A stretch of DNA of 64,000 nt from Neofusicoccum parvum. Taxonomy: Eukaryota > Ascomycota > Dothideomycetes > Botryosphaeriales > Botryosphaeriaceae. A model generated the notes under the pieces. It saw only the letters and a program-made list of their open reading frames with translations, ran no database searches and was not told the DNA's origin. Shown here one piece after another: positions 1-11,697 of the stretch; the first letter of the stretch is position 1, and every line of letters begins with the position of its first letter. The position numbers and the translations under genes are program-made. Location of the stretch: the NCBI GenBank assembly GCA_020912385.1, contig CP087213.1, forward strand, positions 2,108,001 through 2,172,000. The letters run 5' to 3'.

Positions 1-669
1 TAGATCTTCTGGGCGTCCTCGGTCTTGACCGAGGGGTGGACGATGACGTCGTCACCGGGCACCCAGTTGATCGGGGTGGTGACCTTGTTCTTGTCGCCGG
101 TCTGGAGCGAGTCGACAATGCGAAGGACCTCAGCCGAGTTGCGGCCAGTCGAGGCGGGGTAGGAGAGGATGGTGCGGATGGTCTTCTTGGGGTCGATGAC
201 GAAGACAGAGCGGATGGTGAAGGCAATGCCCTTGGAGTCGACGTTGGTGGCGTCCTGGTGGTCGAGCCTGTCCAGCTGTCAGCTACACGCCCCCCGCGTC
301 TCGGCGCACGCCGGCCACTCACATGTCGTAGAGGAAGGCAACCTTGCGCTCCTTGTCGCCGATGATGGGGAACTTGAGGTTGCTGCCAGTGACCTCGTTG
401 ATGTCGGAGATCCAGCCGCCGTGGCTCTCGATGGTGTTGGCCGAGAGACCAATCAGCTTGACGCCGCGCTTGGTGAACTCGGGCTCGAGCTTGGCGAAAG
501 CGCCGAGCTCGGTGGTGCAGACGGGAGTGTAGTCCTCGGGGTGGGAGAAGAGGACGACCCAGTTGTCGCCAATGAACTCGTGGAAGTCGATGGGGCCGGT
601 GGTGGTCTCGGCCTTGAAGTTGGGGGCAATGCTGCCCAGGCGGAGAGGCTCAGCGCGGTCGGCGGACAT
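1..669 (-). CDS. PRX1: 1-Cys peroxiredoxin (Prx6/PRX1 type), 3' end cut by window edge
   Basis: Thiol peroxidase that reduces H2O2 and organic hydroperoxides. Protein starts at 669 (MSADRAEPLRLG). An upstream in-frame Met at 774 is possible, but the bases between look like a 5'UTR intron running from GTACCT to TTCAG. Exon 1 is 323-669, an intron with GTGAGT donor is about 268-322, and exon 2 runs off the left edge. The peroxidatic cysteine is residue 51 in HPEDYTPVCTTELG, the Prx6-class signature; no resolving Cys is seen in the visible part. Exon 2 continues in the conserved Prx6 pattern (DPKKTIRTILSYPASTGRN, then WVPGDDVIV). The C-terminal dimerisation part is partly missing because of the window edge. 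The family is certain from the motif; cytosolic versus mitochondrial location cannot be judged here. Confidence 0.93.
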
Positions 670-2323
670 TGTGATGGTTCTGCTGAAGCTGGCGTCAGCG
701 GCGCAGAGGGCAGTGAGACGGCGGACAAGGTACCTTGGGGGAATTTGGGGATTGGAGGGGTTGATGGACGTCAATGGGGTTGATGGTGAAGCTGACGGTG
801 TCCGGGCTCGAAATGTTTGGAGCGCGGGGTATTTGTACGCGGCGACGTCGGCGGGGCACCGCTACAGGGTGGTATGATGCGAAAAATTGGATGAATAATG
901 CCATTCGAATGCCTTGCCATTACTGCATCTGGCAAGGCTGCGATTGCGTGCTCGACTGCTTTCTTTCTGCCAGCGGCGGCGGGGGCCAATCGAGGCGGGG
1001 AGGCGGCCGACCGCCTTGGCCCAGCTGTACGCCACTCGCCGACCGCGGGGCTGCTAAGCCTTGGTAGAAACGCGCGGGCAAGATCAGCATGGCGCAAATG
1101 TGCTTTGAAATGAAGCCAGTGCCAGCGCCAGGCTCGGCGGGCCATGTGATGCCGGTGCTGACGATAAGACCGGCGTGTGTGGTTCTGCGCGCGCAGCGCT
1201 CTCCACGCTGGTATTCTGTTTGTAAGCGGCAGCGGCATGCTGTATTACGCGCCCGGAGGCCCCCCAATTTCTCGAACCCCAAATCCCCAAGTCTCCCCAA
1301 TGCCGCTTTCCCACCGCGCGCCAATCACGGGCCGCCAGTTTCCGGATGCGAACCCGCGCGTCGGATGGGTGTCCGACGGACGTGTGCTGTTCTGACAGAT
1401 TCCAGCGTTTTCCCGAGGCACAGCCGCTGTGCGGTGCAGGTGCGCCGTGGCGCGGAGTCTCGCAGATGAGCGATCACCGCACGTGCGTGCATCCCCATGA
1501 GGTTCTGCTGCAGACCACGTCAAGCATCAACGGTACGCGGCGACGGCGACGGCGATCGGGCGCGTGGGTGCTGGCCGCGATCCACGTGCAGCACAGCGGT
1601 TGACCTGTTGTACCTGAGCCGCTGTTTCCTTCTAGAACACGCCCGCTCGAACCCTAACCCAAGCCCGAGCCCATGCGCACCTCTGGCGGCCGAAGTGCAA
1701 ACAGCTAGGCTGGCGCGACTCTGGAGGCGGGTGCGTGCAGAGGCGCCGACTGGCTCGCGCCGGCCAATACGACGCGGTGGCCGCGCTGGTGCTCGTCTCA
1801 GCGCTCCGCGGCCGGGAATAAGAGCTAATGTAGGCATGACTCTATCCGCGGGCGCTGCCGCTGCCGCTGATGCGAGATGGCGATGGGCCTTATCTCGCGG
1901 CGGCAACAGGGAGCGGCTCACAGCGGGCTCCAGCACTGCTCCAACACTGCAGCGCCGGATATGCCGTCATGGTGCGGCTAGGGCGAACCGCCCTCTCGGC
2001 TGGCGTTTGCCTGACCATACCACTGGTCGACGGTCGGGGCAGTTGGAGTAGCAGATCATCCGCGCCGTGTGCATGGGAATAAGCACCTGTTCCCAGACCG
2101 CTACCCGCTGCCCGCTGCCGCTCCAGCTGCGGAGCCAGTACCTCTCCGCTCGGTGGGTCTCTTTCGTTCCGTCCTGCACAGATGGCTCCTCCATTTCCAT
2201 TTAGTTCCTGCCCTCCTCGCCCCTCTGTCGCAGAATTCACCTCTTCTGGTTTGCCCATCTCTTCTCCCACTTCTCCTGTGCGTCGTTGCGGCACTGAGAG
2301 CCTGCCGTGTTTTCCCCGCAGTA
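670..2323. other. Intergenic region between divergent peroxiredoxin and MFS genes
   Basis: GC-rich DNA of 1.6 kb with no convincing gene. The open frames here overlap on both strands, have Arg/Pro/Ala-rich composition and no recognisable motif. Bases 2180-2320, just before the MFS start, are pyrimidine-rich and look like a 5' leader. It presumably holds promoters for both flanking genes. Confidence 0.6.
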
Positions 2324-4153
2324 ATGGCGAACCGTTCGTCATCGTCCGTCCTGGACGCCGGGAATGCCACGGGAATAAGCGACCCAAGCCCGTCGGACGC
2401 GGAGAAGGAGCTGGACAAGGCCTCCAGGAGAACGACCTTGGACGACACCTCGCGGCCGTCCATCACATGGCACTATCTGACCTTTGAGACTCAGCTGCCT
2501 CGCCCCACGAGCATACAGCCCCCCTACGAGGGTGCACCCCCACCGCCCGAGTGTCCGAGCCTCAAGAAGTACGGCAACCCCTTTGACTGGTCGCCGAAAC
2601 ACAAGTCCATCATCCTCTGGATATCATGCATCGCCACGGCCATGACCGCCTACACCGCGGGGTCGTACAGCCCTGGCGTAGGCCAGATGTCTGAAGAGTG
2701 GCATGTGAGCCGCGTTGCTTGTTTAGTGGGCATCACCATATTCACTTGCGGCTTTGCCGTAGCTCCGATGGCCTTGGCGCCCTTCTCCGAGATCAACGGC
2801 CGCAAACCGGTCTTCCTAGCCTGCGGCATTCTCTTTGTCGTCTGCCAGCTTTGCTGTGCCGTTACCCAGATCTACGGTGGAATGCTTATTGCTCGCTTCT
2901 TTGCCGGCGTCGGTACGTAGGCTCGTGTTGGGCACGGGCGTGAACCTGCTTGCTTGACGAGGAAGTTTCTCCAGGATGAACATGCTTGCTAACTTTGAAT
3001 AGGCGGAAGCACCTTCTCCACCATGGTTGGTGGCGTCGTTAGCGACATATACCACGCCGCAGACCGCAACACTCCGATGGCCATGTTTTCCGGCGCTGCG
3101 TTATTAGGAACGGGGCTTGGGCCGCTTACGTGCGGATGGGTTGCAGAACACATTAGCTGGAGATGGATCTTCTACATCCAGACTATAGTCGACGCTATTC
3201 TGATGGTCGTTGTGTGTATCTGCTTCAAAGAGACGCGAGGAAGTGTGCTGCTGAGCCGAAAGGCAAAGGTCCTGAACGAATGGTACGAAGCACGCGAAGA
3301 AGCCGGCTATTACAACTTCGACATGCCGTTAGGCTCGGACCCGCAGAAGAAGACGTCGCAACGTATCCGATGGAAGGTCAAATCAGACGAGGAGCGCGCC
3401 AGCCTGATGACAATGATCAGCATATCTCTTTATCGCCCCTTCCACCTCCTCCTCACGGAGCCAGTGGTGTTCTTCTTCTCATTATGGGTGTCCTTCAGCT
3501 GGGCAATCCTCTACCTGACCCTTGGAGCTATCCCTCTCGTCTTCCAGACTCGTTACGGCATGTCGCTCGGGGAGTCCAATTCCATATTCGCGGTCATGGT
3601 CGTCTTTGCTATTCTTGCCGTCTTGCTAAGCATTTTCCAAGAGGGTTGGGCCCGCCGCAGAGGGAAACTGGACGATAATCCCGAGGGCCGCCTCTATTTC
3701 GCGTGCATAGAAAGTGCGCTCATGCCCATTGGTCTCTTCATGTTCGGCTGGACGTCAGCGAGCTCCATCCACTGGATCGTCCCCACTATTGCTATTGGCA
3801 TCGCTACTGTGGGCATCTTCTCTATCTGTATGTCGTTCGATGGACCCCCTCCCCTTTTCAAGTAACTCGCGTTGACGTCTGCAACAGACCTGGCCACATT
3901 CAACTATCTCGCCGACGTATACCACCGCTACGCCAGCTCCGCACTGGCCGCACAGTCCTTCTGCCGCAACATGCTCGGCGGGGCATTCCCGCTCATCACG
4001 ACCCAGATGTACCGCAAGCTAACGTATGGCGGGGCATCCAGCCTGCTCGGCGGCATCGGCGCGGTGCTCACGATCGTCCCCTGGGTCCTCGTCTTCTACG
4101 GCCCGCGCATTCGCAAGAGGAGCAAGTTTGCCAGCGAGATCATGAAGGACTGA
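2324..4153 (+). CDS. MFS transporter, DHA1 (12-TM drug/polyamine-type) family
   Basis: Proton-coupled multidrug/polyamine-type exporter of the plasma membrane. Exons 2324-2912, 3003-3827 and 3888-4153 sum to 1680 nt (559 aa), with donors GTACGT and GTATGT and phases that join cleanly. The first ~95 residues are a hydrophilic cytosolic tail, followed by 12 predicted membrane segments. The motif-A loop SEINGRKPVF lies near residue 155. The segment FTCGFAVAPMALAPFSE and the central loop RKAKVLNEWYEAREEAGYYN are typical of the Tpo1/Flu1 branch of DHA1. Start: Met 2324 precedes the Ser/Asp-rich tail; the longer open frame upstream (from 2069) is a pyrimidine-rich leader and not protein-like. The substrate cannot be told from sequence. 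No partner gene or regulator is adjacent. Confidence 0.9.
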
Positions 4154-5438
4154 GCACCCGTTCCTGGGAGCTCTGGTCGCTTGGAAAGTATCTTTCGCGC
4201 GGAGATGAAGAATTTCCGCACGGGTATGACAGGGACAGACACGTCGGAGATTTCCTAACAGGGAAGTGCGGGGCTCGCGATCGGGACCCCGCGGGCACAG
4301 GAAGGCTGCTCGTGAGAGGGACCGGGATCAAGCATGAAAGGTTTATGCGTATGTGGATAATGTGAGCATGACGACTTAGACTGGCTACGACGACACGGCT
4401 GGATACGACTTGTTGCATGGGGCATGGAGTATAACCGCGGCAGATGCGGGACTGGAACAGAACGGCCAAAAGAGACCGTGACGGCGAAGATGGAAGGGAG
4501 AAGGTGTTGTTGCGCGTCTGACCTTGTGCGTAGGGCGTCGGCTCCTGTGACGAGCAGGGCGACAGCTTGAGTGGCCGGCACATGCAGCTTAGATAGGCTC
4601 AGCGTTCCAATGCGAGCGTGCGAGAGAGGCCGATGGACGACAAGCAGATCGCTGGCTTGGTATCGCGTGTTGACACAGCCGGCGCCAGTGACCTTCAAGC
4701 AGCCCATCAACGGCATCTCGCGCCGTCGTGCTGCAGATGACCAGCGTGGCCCCCTGCGACGAGCCAAAAGCAAGCTTAACCACCACCCTGTCTCGATCTC
4801 GCCGGCCGTCGCAGTCCCAGGAAATGGCATCTGCATCCACCGCGGCCGGATTTAAGCAGGCCCAGGCTCGCTCCGGTAAGGCTTAGGCCCAGCGCGCGCG
4901 ACGCTGGTTGGGCGGGCGCTGGCTCCAGCGGCGACAGGGCTAAGCGGAGGCCTCGGCTTAGGGCGCCCGACAGAGCGCGACGCCCGAGACGGAGCTCGCG
5001 GCGAGTCGCACCACCTCCACATCCCCCCAACAGCCGCGCTGCTCTCTCTTGCCCTATCCCCCTCAACACACTCTCTCGCGCGCTCGCTTCTGCAATTCTT
5101 GTCCTCGCTTTCCCTGGTCCTGCACACCCCCTGTCGCCTGTATCGGGCCATCTGTGTTCTCTTTCATCTCGTCTTCTTCTTCTTACGGCCGGCTGCTGCT
5201 GCTGTGCTGCCGTCCTATATCATGACTTCGAGCTTCTCGTATTGCTGTCCCTCCTTCTACTCTCCACACATCCAATGATGATGCTAGAAATATAATCCGC
5301 TTTCAACCAATCCCTTCTGCGCTCTCCCACTTCCCTGCCCTCCTCCCGTCCACTCGTCCGACCGCCGGGCCGCCAGCCAGCCATCCACCCGGCCCGCCTT
5401 AACAGACACAGCAGCAGCAGTTGCACCGACCCTCCACG
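4154..5438. other. Intergenic region upstream of the acyl-CoA synthetase gene
   Basis: About 1.3 kb with no gene seen. The last 400 bases before 5439 become strongly CT-rich, typical of a fungal promoter or 5'UTR. A minus-strand open frame entering from 6233 is an antisense shadow of the acyl-CoA synthetase exon. Confidence 0.55.
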
Positions 5439-7597
5439 ATGCCCCGTCCGTCTCTCCCGCCCCAATTGCCCCCCGGCCCCATCCCCCATCCCGCCAACTA
5501 ACCACCACCCCTCAAAACAGTCCCTCTCCTCCCCTACGCCGCCTACGCTGCCGGCGCCGCCGTCACCGCCGCCTACCTCAACGCCCGCCTCAACCTCACG
5601 TACGACTTCGCGCTGCTCGGCGCCTTCGGCCGGGCCACCATCGACGCCCTCTCCGCCGAGCGCGCCGACCGCATCAGCCTGTTCTACGTGCTCGAAAGCC
5701 TCGCGCGCGACCCGTCGACGCGCGACGCCGTCTTCCTCCTGCTGCCGGTGCGGCCCTCGACGCCGGCGCCGCGAGCGGGCGGCGATGTGCGGCTGGAGCG
5801 GTGGACGTACGGGCAGGTGTACGCGGCGGCGCTGCGGCACGCGGGGTGGCTGGCGCGGGCGCACGGCGTGCGCAAGGGCGAGGTGGTGGCGCTGGACATG
5901 ATGAACGGCGCGCGCTTCGTGGCCGCCTGGTTCGGCGCGTGGGCCCTGGGCGCCGTGCCCGCCTTCATCAACTACAACCTGCGCGGCCCGGCCCTGCTGC
6001 ACTGCCTCGGCGTGTCGACCGCCCGCCTCGTGCTGGTCGGCCCCGAGCCCCAGCTGCGCGACAAGTACGACGAGGTGGCCGAGGCGCTGGCCAACGGCGA
6101 CTTCGGGGAGGCGACGGGCGCCGCCGAGAGGAGGGTCGAGGTGGCGAGGTTTGGTGGGGAGTTGGACGGCGTGGTGGAGCGGGAGGAGGAGTTCCGGCCG
6201 GAGGACGAGCAGAGGGGCGGCGCGAAGCTGCATGACATGGGCATTCTGATCTACACGAGCGGCACGACGGGGCTGCCGAAGCCGGCGGTGGTGAGCTGGG
6301 GGAAGGCGAGGGCCGCGGCGGCGTTCGTGGGCAAGTGGCTGCCGCTGAAGAAGGGGGATGTGCTGTACACCGTGAGTCCTTCACGACACCGACCTCCAAG
6401 ACATCCTCACCCAGACACTCTACTCCTCCAACCCGCAGGCTAACCACCACCACCAACCAGTGCATGCCCCTCTACCACACCTCCGCCTCCCTCCTCGCCC
6501 TCCTCTCCACTCTCTCCGCCCACACCACCCTCGCCCTCGGCCACCGCTTCTCCGCCTCCACCCTCCTCGCCGACCTCCACCTAACGCGCGCCACCCACCT
6601 CCAATACGTCGGCGAGACCCTCCGCTACCTCCTCGCCACGCCCGCCAACCCCTCCCTCGACACCACGCACCGCGTGCACACCATCTTCGGCAACGGCCTG
6701 CGTCCGGACGTGTGGCGGCGCTTCGTCTCGCGCTTCGGCGTCACCACCGTCGCCGAGTTCTACGCGGCGACGGAGGGCCCCGGCGGGATGTGGAACAAAG
6801 CGGCCAACGGCTTCGCAGCCGGCGCCGTCGGCCGCAACGGCTGGCTGTCGGAGGCGCTGATCTGGGGCAATGCGCAAGCCGCCGTGCGCGTCGACGCCGC
6901 GTCCGGCCGGCCGTGGCGCGACCCGGCCACGGGCAGGTGCGCCCGGGTCGGCGTCGGCGAGGCCGGCGAGCTGCTGTACAAGCTCGACGCCAGCGACATC
7001 TGTCGCCGCTTCCAGGGCTACTTCAACAACGACGAGGCGACGGACGGCAAGGTGCTGCGCGACGTGTTCGAGGACGGGGACGCGTGGTTCAGCACCGGCG
7101 ATGTGCTGCGTCGCGACGAGGAGAGGCGGTGGTGGTTTGTGGATCGTCTGGGCGACACGTTCCGCTGGAAGAGCGAGAACGTGAGCACGGCTGAGGTGGC
7201 GAGCCTGCTGGGCGATGCGTGCACGGATGTGCTGAAGGAGGTGGTGGTGTACGGCGTGCTGGTGCCGGGGCATGATGGCCGCGCGGGCTGCGCGGCTGCG
7301 GTGCTGAAGGATGGGGGAGGCGGAGATGGGGGTGAGCAGACGCAGCTGTGGAGATTGGCGGAGACGGCGAAGAGGGTGCTGCCGAAGTATGCGGTCCCGC
7401 TGTTCGTGAGGGTGACACCTGCCCTGGCGTTGACGGGAACGAATAAGCCGCAGAAGCACTTGCTGCAGAAGGACGGCATTGATCCAGGGGTTGTTGAGGC
7501 GAACGGGGATAGACTTTACTGGTTGAGGGACGGGAGGTACGAGAGGTTTGGGGAGAAAGAGTACGCGAGAATACAGGGTGGTGGCGTGAAGCTATGA
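5439..7597 (+). CDS. FAT1: FAT1-type very-long-chain acyl-CoA synthetase / fatty acid transport protein
   Basis: AMP-forming ligase that activates (very) long-chain fatty acids to CoA esters and couples uptake to activation, at ER, lipid droplet, peroxisome or plasma membrane. Exon 2 (5521-6371) and exon 3 (6461-7597) are certain; they join phase 0 at YT/CMPLYH. A 7-nt first exon ATGCCCC (5439-5445) with an intron 5446-5520 gives the only start in correct phase; total 1995 nt, 664 aa. The AMP-binding P-loop-like motif YTSGTTGLPKP lies near residue 246. The FATP/VLACS signature follows in exon 3: FSTGDVLRRDEERRWWFVDR, then DTFRWKSENVST. A short hydrophobic stretch is present near the N-terminus. 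The micro first exon is inferred from phase and a CTAAC branch-like site at about 5497, and its donor GTCCGT is not the consensus. Confidence 0.88.
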
Positions 7598-7987
7598 TGT
7601 AGATTTCGGACTCACGTCTGACCTCAAGAGAGGAAATAACGAATCGGTGGGCATAATAGGTTTGGTGTGCCGGGTTTAATTGGAAAGGTTTTAGATGAAG
7701 CAATTGCATAGAAGCGGGGCAATCATCACAGCACGGAAAGTGCACGTCTTAAGCATAAGAATTTATCCCATGATCGTTAAGAAATCGTAACCAAGGGCCT
7801 TATCTACCACACCCTAGTTAATTCAGAAAGAAACCATTCCGTCTATCATTTTGCCTGAGCCGTAGCTTCGCCATATTCCATTGCAGGTTTTCATCATTTC
7901 TCAGTACCCTCTCGGGAAGCCCTTCAGGATCATCCATCCCCTACGCCGTAGTCAAATCGTTCGGATATCAAGTCTGTTGCGGTTCAC
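7598..7987. other. Convergent 3' intergenic region
   Basis: About 390 bp, less GC-rich than the flanking exons, between the 3' ends of the acyl-CoA synthetase and pyruvate kinase genes. It would carry both 3'UTRs. No other feature seen. Confidence 0.6.
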
Positions 7988-9955
7988 TTACGCATCCTGG
8001 TCGAGGCCAAGGTCCTCCTCGGCAGGGACAATGCGGAGCGTGTTGGTGTGGCCCATGCCGCCACGCCAGCCCTGGACGCAGACGACGGCGTCGCCACGGT
8101 TCAGGACACCGAGCTTGATGGCGTTCATGATACCCCACTTGAGACGGCGGTCGACATCCTCCTGCCAGGGCTCGCTCTTGAAGTCGGGCTTCTCCTCGGG
8201 GAAGTAGAAGGGGTACACACCACGGAACAGGTGGGAGTACTATTTGCGCGATTAGTATGCAACAGGGAGCAGGAAGCGGCAGAACTTACGCGAGAGGCAG
8301 AGGCGTTACGGGTAACCATGATGATGGGGCAGACGGGGCGGTACTTGGCGACCAGACGGGCAGTGTTGCCGCTGTATAGTTGTGGTTAGCTACGCTTAAA
8401 ATGTGTGAATAGAGGCTCTTACCTGGTGGTCAGGACAAGGATAGCACCGGCATTCTGCTCGAGGGATGCGCTGACAGCGGCCATGGCGCAGGTCTCGGTG
8501 GTAGGAACAGGGACGGGAGCGAGCTTCCTCAGCTCGTCGAATGCGCTGACGTAGGGGATGGCAACCTCGGCCAGCAGGCAGGTCTCGTGCATCATCTTGA
8601 CAGCCTCCTCGGGGTAGTTGCCCTTGGCGGTCTCGCCAGACAACATGACGCAGTCGGCACCATCCAGGACGGCGTTGCCAACATCGCTGACCTCAGCACG
8701 GGTCGGGCGAGGGTTGTAGGTCATGGACTCAAGCATCTGGGTAGCGCAGATAACGGGCTTGCCGGCAATGTTGCACTTGGTGATCATCATCTTCTGGGCA
8801 ATGAAGACCTGGGCGGGAGGAATCTCGATACCAAGATCACCACGGGCAACCATGACACCGTCGGTCTCCTTCAGGATCTCGTCGAAGTTGTTGACACCCT
8901 GCTGGTTCTCGATCTTGGCAATGATCTGGATCTCCTTGCCCTCCTCGCCTAGGACCTCACGGATGGACGTGATGTCGCTGCCGCGGCGGATGAACGAAGC
9001 AAAGACCATGTCGACCTTGTTCTTGACACCGAACCTCAGATCGGCCTTGTCCTTCTCAGAGAGAGCGGGAAGGTCGATATCGGTCTTGGGGAGGTTGACA
9101 CCCTTCTTGGAAGAGATCTTGCCGTTGTTCATGCACTTGCACTTCAGGTTCTTGTCATCGATGATCTCAAGGACAGTGAACGACAGAATGCCGTCGTCGA
9201 CGTAGATGGTGCGGCCGGGCTCGATCACCTTGGTGATGTTCTTGTAGTCGACGTACCTGTTGCACACACAGTCAGACTTGTCTTTGCAGGAGCTTGTACA
9301 GGGGTGCTTACATGATCTTGTTGTCGGACTTGGTGGCATACTCGTCGTCGGTGGTGACGATGATCTCGTCGCCAGCGCTGATGGGCAGGTCCTGGTCGCC
9401 AACAGTGTTTCCGGTCCTGATCTCAGGTCCTTTCTGCAGTTCACAATCAGGTAAGCGGGCGGTGACACGAGGTAGGACGGTAGAAGCGTACGGTGTCAAG
9501 GGCAATCGCCAGAGGGCGGCCAGCCTGGGTGCGCTCGGCCTCGCGGGCGTTGTCGATCACGGACTGGTGGTACTGCAGCAGCTGTTAGCCGGAGCTCTCG
9601 GGAATGCAGTTCTGAAGGTATACAAACCTCATAAGAGCCGTGCGAGAAGTTCATGCGAACAATGTTCAGGCCAGCTGGGAGCTGTCAGCAAGCACCGGAG
9701 GCCGGCGGGGGATCTGCAAACGCACACTTGCGAAGAAGGTTGATCTTCTCGGCGGAGTTGGTCTTCGGGCCTGCGTAGGGGCAAAGTCAGCACGGAGAAT
9801 CGCATGGCAGCAGCCAGGAGCAAGGCGAGCGTACCAATGGTGCCGATGATGGCGGTGCGGCGGTAGTTCTTGGCCGGGCGGTACTCGGTGTTGAGCTGCG
9901 ACAGCCATTCGGTGCGCGTGCGGCCGGAGGCCAAGTGGTCGAGGGCGTTGGCCAT
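7988..9955 (-). CDS. pkiA: Pyruvate kinase
   Basis: Last step of glycolysis: phosphoenolpyruvate + ADP to pyruvate + ATP, cytosolic tetramer. Eight exons were traced (about 9835-9955, 9726-9770, 9628-9674, 9492-9572, 9312-9433, 8423-9256, 8290-8371, 7988-8239). They sum to 1584 nt, 527 aa, the usual fungal length. Start [17 protein letters not shown] at 9955. Diagnostic stretches: [21 protein letters not shown] (substrate/ATP-site Arg and Asn), [25 protein letters not shown] (the Mg-binding region), and the [20 protein letters not shown] pyruvate kinase signature. The C-terminal domain ends [20 protein letters not shown]. The clustering of five small exons at the 5' end is common in filamentous fungi. 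It is divergent to a small gene at 10801. Confidence 0.97.
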
Positions 9956-10800
9956 GTCTGCAGAGGGGCGCGAGGGCGTAGGAAGAGGGCGGGTGGAAAA
10001 CCTGGTGTTGAGGGGGGTGGTGTTAGAGCGGGAGTTGCGGCGTCGGCGCAGAAGAAATATGCTGAGGGGACAGCTCCGCGTCGGAGGTGGGCGAACTGGG
10101 CGGCGCGCCAACAACTCACCGGAGAAACCGTGTGTGCACGAAACGCCCTGCGTGGAGCTTCGGAGGCGGCAGAAAAGCGAGGCTAGAGGTAGCGAGCTGC
10201 ACGAAGGCAAAGATGAGGCAGTGCTGGGGGCCGCGCGGGCTCTTGGGCTGGCAATTTATTTTTCTGTTGACCTTTGCCCATCCTCTAGTTGGCCGACGTG
10301 GGCAGAGCTTCGCTCAACCCCACCATCCCGCCGCATCCTGGCGTTACACACCGAAACAGCAACGCCCTCGATAAGCCGGCCCTTCTCGCGGCCCCGGCCT
10401 AGCCTGTCGGCTGCACGGCATTGGACCTGCGCGCACGCCTACGCGCCGCCGCCTGCGAGTCGCTGGAGGCCGCTGCGCCCGTGGGTGCTGAGGGTCTTGG
10501 CCGTCACGGCGGCACCGCCCGCTGCGTCTCGCCTTTCCGCCCGGCGTCCGCCAGCACCGGCCTCTTTGGCCTCCGCCGCGCACGTGCCACTGCCGCCGGC
10601 CGCCAGCCGCCAACCCTTGTGCCTCAGGTCCCAGCCGCCGCGAGTCGCCTGCACATCACGCCTCGCTGATCAGCCGCCGACGCAGCCACCAGGCAGACAC
10701 CAGCATATCTTCGCTCCCGATCGCTGCGAGTCCCTTGCGCTTCCCGCCTCACCTCCGTACAGCAGCCTCCTGGCCCACGCAAATCGAAACAGTCGCCACC
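9956..10800. other. Divergent promoter region, pyruvate kinase / small gene
   Basis: About 850 bp of GC-rich DNA. A 423-codon plus-strand open frame (9870-11141) crosses it, but its composition (Ser/Pro/Arg-rich, no domain) and its antisense overlap with pyruvate kinase exon 1 argue that it is not coding. Bases 10640-10800 look like a 5' leader for the small gene, with a Kozak-like GCCACCATGG at its end. Confidence 0.5.
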
Positions 10801-11323
10801 ATGGTCGTAAGTCGCTCATCCCCATCAGTCCACCAGCTGATACGCGCTCCGCCGTGCTCACCACCATCACGACAGTTCGGACGACTGACCCACTACGCCT
10901 TCGACGCCGTTCTCTGTGCGCAATCCCTTACATCCCCGTTACCGGCCCTTCATTGTTCACTGACCGTGCTTCCCAGTCTCTGCCTTCCTCGCCGGCGTCA
11001 AGCGCTCCACCGGCCTCACGTATGCTTTCCACCCCTTCCGCCCGCCCTGAACCCCGAGCGTCGACCGTGCCGCACCTCCCCCTCGCCCTTTTTTGCGCCC
11101 AGAACCGCAGCACTGCAGAGGATGGCCGCAGCTGCGCATAGACGGTGACTAACGTTTGCCCGCTTCTTCCGGGACTCTTAGGCCCAGTGTCAAATCCGAG
11201 TCCATCAGCGAGTCGGAGAACGTCAAGAAGTGGCTTGACAACTACCTGTGGGTCGGCGAGGTCGTGATGGACCAGGGCGTCGCTCTCATGAGCTCCTCCG
11301 GCTACTTCGAGCGCAAGCGGTAA
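10801..11323 (+). CDS. Small spliced protein of unknown function (~60 aa), 5' exon uncertain
   Basis: A short gene whose family I do not recognise. The last exon (about 11182-11323) is clearly coding: SENVKKWLDNYLWVGEVVMD, then SSGYFERKR and TAA. The middle exon (10977-11019, CAG acceptor, GTATGC donor) encodes SAFLAGVKRSTGL in the same frame. The start is a puzzle. The Kozak-like ATGGTC at 10801 is followed by a perfect GTAAGT donor, but using it puts the middle exon in the wrong frame. Using the weaker donor four bases later (ATGGTCGTAA/GTCGCT) restores the frame and gives M-V-V-I-S-A-F-L. No membrane segment is evident; the protein is amphipathic and basic at the C-terminus. It could be a small mitochondrial or cytosolic protein, but this is not established. 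Confidence 0.55.
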
Positions 11324-11697
11324 ACGACCTCGAGCGGCGCTTCCCGAACGTGCATATTTGAGAAGGCCTTAGATGATAGGGAAGAAGTGTGTATATGTTG
11401 TAGGCCACAGACGCTTCGGGGCGGTGGGCTGAGCACCCGTTCGCGGGGCGGATGAGCGGGACAAGATGAATACTCTATACTCGTGCGGAAATGGGATGGA
11501 AATGGGATGGGGGCGTTTCTTCGGGCGACGATACCTCTCAACAGCTCTGCGTGGGATTATAGGCAATGCATGGACTAATTGATTTGGTCACTGAGTTTTC
11601 TGAGTTTCTTTACTGTTCATGTCCACGGATTCCGCTGCTACGCTAACGACAACCAGATCGTTCCGTCAGACAGCTACCCCTCATCTTTGCGCGACTT
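11324..11697. other. Intergenic, nothing recognised
   Basis: About 370 bp holding the 3'UTR of the small gene. No coding frame with protein-like composition on either strand. Confidence 0.5.

Noticed and set aside
9870..11141. 423-codon plus-strand open frame
   Set aside because: Antisense to pyruvate kinase exon 1 at its start, Arg/Ser/Pro-rich, no motif, and it crosses the exons of the small gene in another frame. A GC-rich shadow.
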